NCBI GenBank assembly: GCA_003542955.1
Contig: DPJP01000136.1
Span: 16,210 to 24,144 of the forward strand
Direction of reading: 5' to 3'
DNA from: Armatimonadota bacterium
Lineage (GTDB): Bacteria > Armatimonadota > Zipacnadia > Zipacnadales > UBA11051
Length of the DNA: 7,935 nucleotides
Position 1 is the stretch's first letter. Each line of letters opens with the position of its first letter. Position numbers and translations under genes: made by a program. Under the pieces are notes generated by a model. That model did no database searches, was not told the DNA's origin, and saw nothing but the letters and a program-made list of their open reading frames with translations. Below are positions 1 through 6,181 of the stretch, piece after piece.

Positions 1-2177
1 AGGTTGTGGCGGTACTCGGCCCTGCGCGCGCGGATGGTCACCTCCACATTCGCTTTCCCCGAGACGACGTCGTCGAGTTCATCCAGGCGCAGGAACCAGA
101 TGTCATCGCGTCGCGCCAGCGCCCGGCGCTCGGCCAGGCAATCTCCCAGGCGGAGCAGCAGGCTGCGCAGGAGCGCGATGCGGCGGACGATCTGGCTCTT
201 GGCGCTCTCACGTGGCGGAGCGAGCCTCCGGGCTCTGTTGAGGAAGTGCCTGAGAATGCCGCGGCGGACAGGGTCCCACAGGCGCCCCATGGCCTCGCGC
301 GTGGCAGCCTCCCGGTCGTCGGCGAGGGCCGCGTATACATCCGCGAAATCGCGATCCGCCGCCATGTAGCTCCGGACCTGGCTGAGAACCTCGTCGGGTA
401 TCTCCGCCCAGCGGGGGTTGGCAAGCTCCAACTCACCCCGGCAGTGGTGGCCGTGCTCGGCCATGAAACGATCCCAGGCCTCCATGAACGCGCGACCGGA
501 TGGATTGCCGGACAGCTCTGCCCGCAGATCATCGAATGCGCGGTGGCCGAGGACGGCCGAACCCAACTCCGAATCATGCCGCGCAAGCCGCGCAAGCCCG
601 GCGAGAGCCAGACCGGCCACTGCATGCTCGTTGCCGCCGATCCCGGCCATCATGCGGCTGGCCAGGGCGTTGCCCTCGGCGCCGAACCACCGCCGGCACA
701 GGTCGTAGAGGATGGTGTCGGCCGTCTTTCCGACACCGACGACCTCGAACAGGGCGTCGTCATGCAGAATGTCGTCCACGATCCCGCGGGCGAAAGCGAG
801 CAGGTCATCGGCATCGAGCGGGCCGGCGGCGCGTTCGTGCTCCCCGTCAACACGCTGCCGGAGGCCCACAAGCACTGCTTCGGCCCTCACTGGTGGATAC
901 GTGGCCAGATGCCACAGGGTGATCGGGATACGCAATGCAACGTGCAGCTTGCTGACGTCGAGGTTGGGAATGTCTGCCTCTGTGATCTTCGCGCGGGCGA
1001 GTTCGGCCTCGATCTCCCTGTTGCCGCCGAACATCTCAGTTGTGTGCCTGTCGCCGAGACCGGGGATGCGCCGCGCGCATGAGACCATGGTGTTGAGGTT
1101 GAAGTAGACCCGCCCCGCCACGAGGCCGGCCACACGCTGCCGGCTCAGGTCCATCCCCAGGCCGCGGAAGAACCATGTCATGAGCGCGTGGACCAGCGGG
1201 TCGAGTATCGACCACGTCATCGGGGTGGCGACATCGGGCGCCACCTCGCCGGTGTTGGCATTGCTCCAGACCTGCCGGTCGGGTCTGGCGTGACGTGGAG
1301 CCGATGTGGTGATGGGCCGGGCCTGCAGGAGCCAGACCTCGCCGTCGGCTGCCGCCCACTCGACATCGGCGGGGGCGCCCAGCACGGCTTCCGCCGCCAG
1401 CGCCAGCGCCGCCACCCGCACCGGCAGCGGGCCCGTCGCGCTGAGCGGGGCACTCGCGTCTACGCGAGCAACGGCCACGCGTTCCGGCTCGGCCTGTCCA
1501 CCAACCAGCACATCTCCCGGGCCCGCGACCATTTCGATGACAACGTCTGAGGTGTCGGCGGTCACGGGGTCCGCGGTGAAGGCGACGCCGGAGGTCTGCG
1601 CCGGAATGAGCTGCTGCACGATGACGGCCATCTCCGCCTCTGAGTGGGCAAGGCCGTTGCGCTCGCGGTACTCGAATGCCCGCTCAGTCCACAGCGAGGC
1701 CCAGCACCGACGTACGGCGGCCAATACAGCATCGATACCGGTCACGTTGAGCGCAGTATCATGCAGACCGGCGAATGAATGTCCGGGGAGGTCCTCCACC
1801 GTTGCCGAGGAGCGCACGGCCAGGAGACCGTCGGGAAGCTGCGACAGGTGCTCAGTGACCGCATCTGCGACTTCGTCCGGGACGTCCGCCGACTCGATGG
1901 CCTCCCGCAGTTCACACAGGGCCCTGGCTCTCTCGGGGCCATGGGCCTCGCGCGCGGCCCGCACAAGCGTCTCGGCCCGAGATCGGAGTGAGTTCGCGGC
2001 AATCTGCACATCGGCAGCCCCGCGTGTGAGGCAGAAGCCGGGGGGCACGGGCAATCCAGCCGCGATCATCCGCGAGAGGGTCGCAGCCTTGCGACCGCAT
2101 TCGGCCGCTGACAGCTCGCCGGTTGCATCGAGGGCCACCACCAGGGGTCGGGCTCCATCCACGCACATCGCTCCCAT
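1..2177 (-). CDS. Rifampicin phosphotransferase-like PEP/pyruvate-binding enzyme, C-terminus cut by window edge
   Basis: The minus-strand frame is open from 2177 to the window edge without a stop (725 residues). Numbering from the second ATG (2168), residues 1-290 match the PEP-synthase/PPDK ATP-binding domain. Visible motifs are CGRKAATL (24-31), AGLPVPPGFCLT (37-48), LAVRSSATVEDLPGHSFAGL (116-135), SGVAFTADPVT (193-203) and LLQARPIT (280-287). Residues 300-700 carry motifs I associate with the Rph middle domain: WSNANTGEVAPDVATPMTWS (301-320), EHGHHCRGELELANPRW (571-587) and RRDDIWFLRLDEL (687-699). Known Rph enzymes use ATP to phosphorylate rifamycins through a histidine in a C-terminal swivel domain. 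That domain would take about another 140 residues and lies outside the window, so activity cannot be judged. ATG 2177 has a weak CAGG four bases upstream; ATG 2168 is equally possible. The substrate may be something other than rifampicin. Family assignment is strong, function is inferred. Confidence 0.86.
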   Translation of the reverse strand, partial: MGAMCVDGARPLVVALDATGELSAAECGRKAATLSRMIAAGLPVPPGFCLTRGAADVQIAANSLRSRAETLVRAAREAHGPERARALCELREAIESADVPDEVADAVTEHLSQLPDGLLAVRSSATVEDLPGHSFAGLHDTALNVTGIDAVLAAVRRCWASLWTERAFEYRERNGLAHSEAEMAVIVQQLIPAQTSGVAFTADPVTADTSDVVIEMVAGPGDVLVGGQAEPERVAVARVDASAPLSATGPLPVRVAALALAAEAVLGAPADVEWAAADGEVWLLQARPITTSAPRHARPDRQVWSNANTGEVAPDVATPMTWSILDPLVHALMTWFFRGLGMDLSRQRVAGLVAGRVYFNLNTMVSCARRIPGLGDRHTTEMFGGNREIEAELARAKITEADIPNLDVSKLHVALRIPITLWHLATYPPVRAEAVLVGLRQRVDGEHERAAGPLDADDLLAFARGIVDDILHDDALFEVVGVGKTADTILYDLCRRWFGAEGNALASRMMAGIGGNEHAVAGLALAGLARLARHDSELGSAVLGHRAFDDLRAELSGNPSGRAFMEAWDRFMAEHGHHCRGELELANPRWAEIPDEVLSQVRSYMAADRDFADVYAALADDREAATREAMGRLWDPVRRGILRHFLNRARRLAPPRESAKSQIVRRIALLRSLLLRLGDCLAERRALARRDDIWFLRLDELDDVVSGKANVEVTIRARRAEYRHN

Positions 2178-2238
2178 CGCGCCTGTTCTGCCTGCTTCGC
2201 GGATAAGTGTCTTCCGCAGGCGGCATTTGTCTATGGCC

Positions 2239-2291
2239 GCCGCCCGCGTGCCCGGGCCACCGGTCGCTGCGTGAGCCCCGGCACGGGCGGC
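2239..2291. repeat. Imperfect GC-rich inverted repeat
   Basis: The left arm at 2239-2256 (GCCGCCCGCGTGCCCGGG) pairs with the right arm at 2276-2291 (CCCCGGCACGGGCGGC). The left arm carries about three extra bases as bulges, and about 19 bases lie between the arms. It sits 62 bases upstream of the Rph-like start, on the transcript side. It could be a 5' leader structure of that gene or part of a termination region. In DNA this GC-rich, chance pairing of this kind is plausible. Confidence 0.4.
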
Positions 2292-2301
2292 TATGGTGCC
2301 G

Positions 2302-2323
2302 GCCCGAACAGGATCGTTCGGGC
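2302..2323 (-). terminator. Perfect 8-bp hairpin downstream of the hydrolase-like gene, possible terminator
   Basis: GCCCGAAC (2302-2309) and GTTCGGGC (2316-2323) are exact reverse complements around a 6-base loop. The hairpin begins 43 bases past the minus-strand stop at 2367-2369, where a terminator would be expected. No T-run follows it on the minus strand, so it lacks the second element of a classical intrinsic terminator. It could act without a U-tract, or be a 3' stability hairpin. Confidence 0.4.
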
Positions 2324-2366
2324 TACGCGACCATTGCCGTCCCAGAAGTGTGAGCCGCCCCCACGC

Positions 2367-4634
2367 TCACCGACCGCGCAGGGCATCTGTCAGCAGCCTG
2401 TTGCCCATCTCGGTGGCCTGCCAGTACTGCTCGGGAGTGAACGCGGCATTATGGCCGTACCCGGGTCGGCGCTCCTGCGCATAGGCAAGCGAACTCCATA
2501 CCCAGTACCCGGCGGCCGGCAGCGCGGCGTCACGAATCAGTTCGGCCATCCTGTCGGCGGGGATGACCGTGGGCGTAAGGCCGGTCAGATAGAGAGCGGG
2601 ATAGCCCTCCGCGTCGATACGTGCAATGCGCTCCGCCATCCCCGTGAGGTCTCCCCCATACTCGGTTTCGGAGAACACGAGTGCGGGCATCGTCGGCGTC
2701 CCAAAGCCGCGTGCGAGGCCGGGCACCGACTCGAAGTCGAGGAGATTCCCGAGCAGGAAGTCGGGCGCGATGGCGCGCACGCGCTCCCTGATGCGCCCCA
2801 GGATCGCCATGATCCCCAGTTCCTGGCGGCGGGCATAGTCGGCGCTCAGATCATTGGCCGCGGTGAAATCGGGACGCGTCTGCAGCGGGACATCGGCGGA
2901 CCTGATGCCCTCGAGATGCTCCTCTACGAAGCCGGCCCAGCAGCGGTCGCAGTAGCACGGACCCCGGTAGCGGGTCGAGTCGGCGCCGTACATCTCCATG
3001 TCGGCGACGAACCCCGTCAACCCCGCCTCCGCGGCGACAACCGCGCGGTCGCCGATCACGCGCTGCCAGTAGTCCTCGGAGAGCGGGCAGGGCGTGCGCG
3101 TCCAGGTCTGGCCGCTGCCGGGCTGGTAGTCGCCGAACTGGGTGTTGCCGTAACGCTCGTCAGATCCAAACGGCCAACTCACGATCACACGCAGCCGGTG
3201 CGTTGCCTGCACCTGTGCCCAGGCGGCGCACATCGCCCGCCAACCGTCCTCGGAGTGGTTCACAGGGCCGGAGGTGTGCATGATGAAGCAGTTGAAGCCG
3301 ACGGCGCGCGCCTGCGACAGCAGCGCGTCATCTGTCACCTGCGAGCCGTAGCCATACAGCCCGCGCAGGCGCTCGGAGAGTATCCAGTCGTAGGCGGTCG
3401 AGAGCTTCCCGCTGTCGGTGTGGTCCATGGGTGGAATCGGCTTGATGACCCGTAGCGGCGCGGCATCGACGCGATCCTCGGACGGCTTGCCCCAGACCTC
3501 GATCTCACCGAGCTGCATCACGTCGGCGCTCTGGGCGACTCCATCGAGCCGGAGCCGCACAATCTGCGCCGTCGCGGCCAGTGGGGCAGAGACGATGGGG
3601 TACTCGGGCCCGGGCGCCTCCGCAGGCAGGAGCGGGTTGCGTGTCTCACCGGCCGGCATACGGGCCGCCCCCGGCACGGCCTGCAACCAGAGACGCATCG
3701 AGTTGATGTATGACCGCTCCGCCCCGCCATGGCCCACGGACCAGACAATGACCCGGTCGATATCGCACGGGCGCCCCAGGTCGAGTTCGACCGTCAGCGT
3801 CTTGTGCGCGAACCAGTCGCTGTGGGACCTCACGCGCGTTGCAGTCTCACCATCGACCAGCGCGCGCCCAGTCGGGTCGCTGTCGCGGGCGCAGGTATCA
3901 TCGACCATGCGGCGCGCCTGCGAGTCGTAGTGGCTCGAACCGACGGTCACGGCGGTGTCCGACTTTGCGGCCAGGTTGATCAGCCCGGGCGCACGCTCAG
4001 GCATCGCGACGAGAGGAGCCAGGTCACGCGGTGGGACCTCGATCAGGCCCGAAGGGGGCGCGTCGGCTGCAACCGGCCCGGCCGGCTCGCCCTCGATCTC
4101 CACCTCCACGAGCGACATCTGTGGGGCCCCGGAGGTGCAGACAAGCTCCACGAAGCGGCCAGACACTGCATCACCCGCCCAGGAGAAGCACCCATCCTGT
4201 GCGACCAGGGCGAGTTGCGGGGCCTCAGGCAGCGCTGCCTCTGTGTCGGCGATCCTGCATGTCACACCGCTGAACGGGGCGCTCCCCTGCCCGGGCCAGA
4301 CTCTCAGGGCGTGGATATGGGCATTGCGGCGGAGGTCGAAGCGCACCGTGATGCGCTTGCTCATGTTCGACCAGAACCACGAGGTCACGGCCGCGCCGTC
4401 GTGGCGACCGTCGGTGAGCGTGTCAGGCGGTCCCTGCCAGGGCGGGGCGTCACTGAAGCCGACGGCGGTTGCCGGTGTATTGGTGCCGGGGATGATCTGT
4501 CCATGGTAGACGTACCCGGAGATGGTCACGGAGTAGGCGGCGTCCGGGGCGAGGTTCTCTGCCCGCGCCGCACCCAGGTTCAGAGCAAGCAGAAGGGCAA
4601 CTGTCGGCACTGCGGGAGTCGGCCTCATTGGCAT
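2367..4634 (-). CDS. Secreted protein with two discoidin-like modules and a putative glycoside hydrolase domain
   Basis: Numbering from ATG 4634 gives 755 residues. Residues 1-25 form a signal peptide: hydrophobic run TVALLLALNLGA, probable cut after AARA. Residues 26-182 and 216-382 look like galactose-binding-like (F5/8 type C) beta-sandwiches; both end in a strand typical of that fold (SLVEVEIEG, LGEIEVWG). Residues about 395-755 resemble a TIM-barrel glycoside hydrolase, with alternating strands such as GFNCFIMHTS, LRVIVSWPFG, GFVADMEMYG, ALVFSETEYG and YWVWSSLAY. E547 in ADMEMYG and E656/E658 in FSETEY are the best catalytic candidates. A cysteine cluster, CYCDRCW (560-566), follows the first. 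I cannot assign a GH family. The likely role is extracytoplasmic binding and cleavage of a polysaccharide. ATG 4634 has GGAG four bases upstream; ATG 4628 (same GGAG, ten bases) and GTG 4646 are alternatives. It is transcribed divergently from the lipoprotein gene at 4852. Confidence 0.82.
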   Translation of the reverse strand: MPMRPTPAVPTVALLLALNLGAARAENLAPDAAYSVTISGYVYHGQIIPGTNTPATAVGFSDAPPWQGPPDTLTDGRHDGAAVTSWFWSNMSKRITVRFDLRRNAHIHALRVWPGQGSAPFSGVTCRIADTEAALPEAPQLALVAQDGCFSWAGDAVSGRFVELVCTSGAPQMSLVEVEIEGEPAGPVAADAPPSGLIEVPPRDLAPLVAMPERAPGLINLAAKSDTAVTVGSSHYDSQARRMVDDTCARDSDPTGRALVDGETATRVRSHSDWFAHKTLTVELDLGRPCDIDRVIVWSVGHGGAERSYINSMRLWLQAVPGAARMPAGETRNPLLPAEAPGPEYPIVSAPLAATAQIVRLRLDGVAQSADVMQLGEIEVWGKPSEDRVDAAPLRVIKPIPPMDHTDSGKLSTAYDWILSERLRGLYGYGSQVTDDALLSQARAVGFNCFIMHTSGPVNHSEDGWRAMCAAWAQVQATHRLRVIVSWPFGSDERYGNTQFGDYQPGSGQTWTRTPCPLSEDYWQRVIGDRAVVAAEAGLTGFVADMEMYGADSTRYRGPCYCDRCWAGFVEEHLEGIRSADVPLQTRPDFTAANDLSADYARRQELGIMAILGRIRERVRAIAPDFLLGNLLDFESVPGLARGFGTPTMPALVFSETEYGGDLTGMAERIARIDAEGYPALYLTGLTPTVIPADRMAELIRDAALPAAGYWVWSSLAYAQERRPGYGHNAAFTPEQYWQATEMGNRLLTDALRGR

Positions 4635-4851
4635 CGGTCTCCGCACACGGCATGTCGTTCGTCGATCGGCTGGAGGTGTTTCGCCCCGTCCCCGGCATTT
4701 CCCTCGGAGCGGGCGGCCGCTGCACGGTGGCCGGCTGGAACGATTGGCCCGGGGGCGGCAGGAGACCGCATCCTGGTTGCCGAATCAATCCGTGGTCGGG
4801 TACACCACAGTGAACCAGAGCATTCCGTGCGCCTCTCGAGGAGTCATGACA
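4635..4851. promoter_or_regulatory. Divergent intergenic region, presumed promoters for both gene pairs
   Basis: These 217 bases separate the start of the minus-strand hydrolase-like gene from the plus-strand lipoprotein gene, so both upstream control regions must lie here or overlap the gene starts. On the plus strand, TTGCCG at 4777-4782 followed 17 bases later by GTACAC (4800-4805) is a poor sigma-70 candidate. A 5-bp inverted repeat, GTGGT (4792-4796) and ACCAC (4804-4808), overlaps it and could be a small operator. No good match is visible on the minus strand. Shared regulation is inferred from the arrangement alone. Confidence 0.45.
4838..4843 (+). promoter_or_regulatory. Ribosome binding site GAGGAG deciding the start at 4852
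   Basis: GAGGAG lies eight bases before ATG 4852, but only two before ATG 4846 and eleven before ATG 4855. The spacing favours 4852 among three in-frame, closely spaced ATG codons. Confidence 0.65.
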
Positions 4852-6042
4852 ATGATGCGCCATGCCGGTGTGCTTGCTGCCGTGCTGCTTCTGAGTGTCG
4901 GGGGAGTCGTCGGTGGCTGTTCGTCGACTCCACGCGAGACGCGCAGCCAGGTACGTGCGGCCGCTGTGGCCGAACCGCGCACCTTCACTGTCATGCCTGT
5001 GCAGGCTGTCTTCCTCGGCGACATGGACGGCAACGGCCTGCCCGGCGTGAATGACGCCATCGCGATCCTCCGCATCGTCGTCGGCCTCGACGCGGACAAC
5101 CCGATTGCCGATGTCAACCGGAACGGCGTCGTGGACATCGGCGATGCCATTCTGGTGCTCCGGTGTGTTGTCGGGTTCGCTGACTGTGAATGGCCCTACG
5201 TCCTTGGGGACGAGCTGACCGCGCTCATCGCGTGCGCGGAGGGGCACAACGTGACGCCGCAGACGCAGTTGCATCTGGACGGCTCTGGAAGCATCGCGCC
5301 CGAGGGGTCGATATCGCGCTACGAGTGGCGCGTCAACCAGCCGGACCTTAGCCGGAGCGTCTTCGCGCCGGATGCCGCCAAGGCGCAGGTGACCTTCGAG
5401 GCCAATGTAGCGGGCGACTACACGTTCTCCCTCGATGTCTGGAACGACCAGGACCAGAAGTGCGCGCAGTCGGCCACATACGTGGTGCACGTGGTGCCGG
5501 ATCGAGAGTTGCACATCGAGCTGCTGTGGCATACGCCGGGTGATGCCGACGAGACCGACACCGGCCCCTTCGCGGGCTCGGACGTGGACCTGCACTTCAT
5601 GCACCCGAACGCGCCCGCCAACCCGAACGCGCCGGATGTCGATGGCGATGGGAACCCGGACCCCTACTTCAGCCAGCCATACGACTGCTTCTGGTTCAAC
5701 CCGCATCCCGACTGGGGGGCGACAGGCGATCCGGGACTCGACCGCGACGACACTGACGGCGCCGGGCCGGAGAACATCAATGTGGCCCAGCCGCAGAGCG
5801 GGCTCACCTACCTGATCGCCGTCCACTACTGGGCCGCCCGCGGCTACGGACCGTCGCAGGCGACGGTGCGCGTCTACGTCGACGGCGCTCTGGCGTACGA
5901 GACGGCGGCCACGGAGCTGGTTGAACACGACCTGTGGAAGGTCGGCACAGTCGCCTGGCCGTCCGGCACGGTGACCCCGTGTCAGGCGCAGGGCGGCGGC
6001 CCATGCGTCTACCCCGACTACGTGCACCCGGACTTCCAGTGA
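4852..6042 (+). CDS. Lipoprotein with N-terminal dockerin, PKD-like domain and Asp/Trp-rich C-terminal domain
   Basis: This 396-residue protein has a lipoprotein signal (hydrophobic 6-20, lipobox VGGC, Cys23), so it is probably membrane-anchored and exposed. Residues 53-116 are a type I-like dockerin with two calcium loops. Loop 1 is GDMDGNGLPGVND (D57, D59, N61, D68); loop 2 is ADVNRNGVVDIGD (D87, N89, N91, D95, D98). Each is followed by a helix of ILRIVVGL type. Residues 135-216 resemble a PKD/Ig-like fold (LDGSGSI, ISRYEWR, GDYTFSLDVWN). Residues 217-350 form a domain with SDVDLHF, NPHPDWG, LDRDDTDGAGPENIN and IAVHYW. I recall similar segments in other secreted bacterial proteins but cannot name the family. 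DVDGDGNPD (262-270) looks like an extra calcium loop. There is no catalytic signature, so a binding or structural surface role is most likely. It ends in TGA, 139 bases before the next gene, which carries the same dockerin type. Confidence 0.85.
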   Translation: MMRHAGVLAAVLLLSVGGVVGGCSSTPRETRSQVRAAAVAEPRTFTVMPVQAVFLGDMDGNGLPGVNDAIAILRIVVGLDADNPIADVNRNGVVDIGDAILVLRCVVGFADCEWPYVLGDELTALIACAEGHNVTPQTQLHLDGSGSIAPEGSISRYEWRVNQPDLSRSVFAPDAAKAQVTFEANVAGDYTFSLDVWNDQDQKCAQSATYVVHVVPDRELHIELLWHTPGDADETDTGPFAGSDVDLHFMHPNAPANPNAPDVDGDGNPDPYFSQPYDCFWFNPHPDWGATGDPGLDRDDTDGAGPENINVAQPQSGLTYLIAVHYWAARGYGPSQATVRVYVDGALAYETAATELVEHDLWKVGTVAWPSGTVTPCQAQGGGPCVYPDYVHPDFQ

Positions 6043-6181
6043 GGCGATAGCGGGCGCGCCGGCGTACGCTGCTCGGTGCCGTTTGACACCAGGGGAGCGC
6101 GGAGCCGCCGAGGCCAAGTCGGGCCAGAGGCAACAGACCTCCAACAGGCAACGGAGGCACCGATTCGAGAAGGTGGTTCGT
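6043..6181. other. Short gap between the two dockerin lipoprotein genes
   Basis: These 139 bases contain no gene I can support. They hold a TTGACA at 6083-6088 without a matching -10, a weak 5-bp hairpin (CCTCC with GGAGG, about 6139-6158) without a T-run, and the ribosome binding site of the downstream gene. The two plus-strand genes may be co-transcribed, since no strong terminator separates them. Confidence 0.5.
6167..6176 (+). promoter_or_regulatory. Ribosome binding site for the GH113-like gene
   Basis: GAGAAGGTGG ends five bases before ATG 6182, and its GAGAAGG core ends eight bases before it. This supports 6182 as the start, which also places a well-formed lipoprotein signal at the N-terminus. 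Confidence 0.65.

Larger units (their letters stand above)
2178..2366. other. Intergenic region between two same-strand genes, with two inverted repeats
   Basis: These 189 bases separate the stop of the secreted hydrolase-like gene from the start of the Rph-like gene, both on the minus strand. The Rph frame stays open upstream of its ATG, but the translation there does not resemble the conserved domain start, so I treat it as noncoding. It holds a perfect 8-bp hairpin (2302-2323) and a longer imperfect one (2239-2291). I found no convincing sigma-70 promoter. The gap and hairpins suggest the two genes are not tightly co-transcribed, but this is inference. Confidence 0.6.

Noticed and set aside
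6..1082. A 358-codon plus-strand frame at the left edge
   Set aside because: It lies antisense to the Rph-like gene, whose minus-strand motifs are continuous through the same bases.
1306..2274. A 322-codon plus-strand frame rich in Ser, Ala and Arg
   Set aside because: The reverse-strand reading of the same bases gives the conserved PEP/pyruvate-binding domain; the plus-strand product is a compositional shadow.
2166..2366. N-terminal extension of the Rph-like gene into the upstream open frame
   Set aside because: The frame stays open upstream, but the family's conserved start region begins right after ATG 2177/2168 and the upstream translation shows no family motifs.
2271..3455. A 394-codon plus-strand frame
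   Set aside because: It is antisense to the catalytic part of the secreted hydrolase-like protein and has no recognisable motifs.
4744..4851. N-terminal extension of the dockerin lipoprotein to a start near 4744
   Set aside because: It would bury the lipoprotein signal inside the protein. GAGGAG at 4838-4843 and the lipobox spacing both point to a start at 4852.
3729..5054. A 441-codon plus-strand frame spanning the end of the hydrolase-like gene and the divergent region
   Set aside because: It is antisense to a well-supported coding region, crosses the intergenic region and the start of the next gene in another frame, and has a low-complexity Arg/Gly/His/Cys-rich translation.
6083..6088. 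TTGACA, a perfect -35 box, upstream of the GH113-like gene
   Set aside because: No acceptable -10 hexamer lies 15-19 bases downstream; that stretch is almost entirely G and C.
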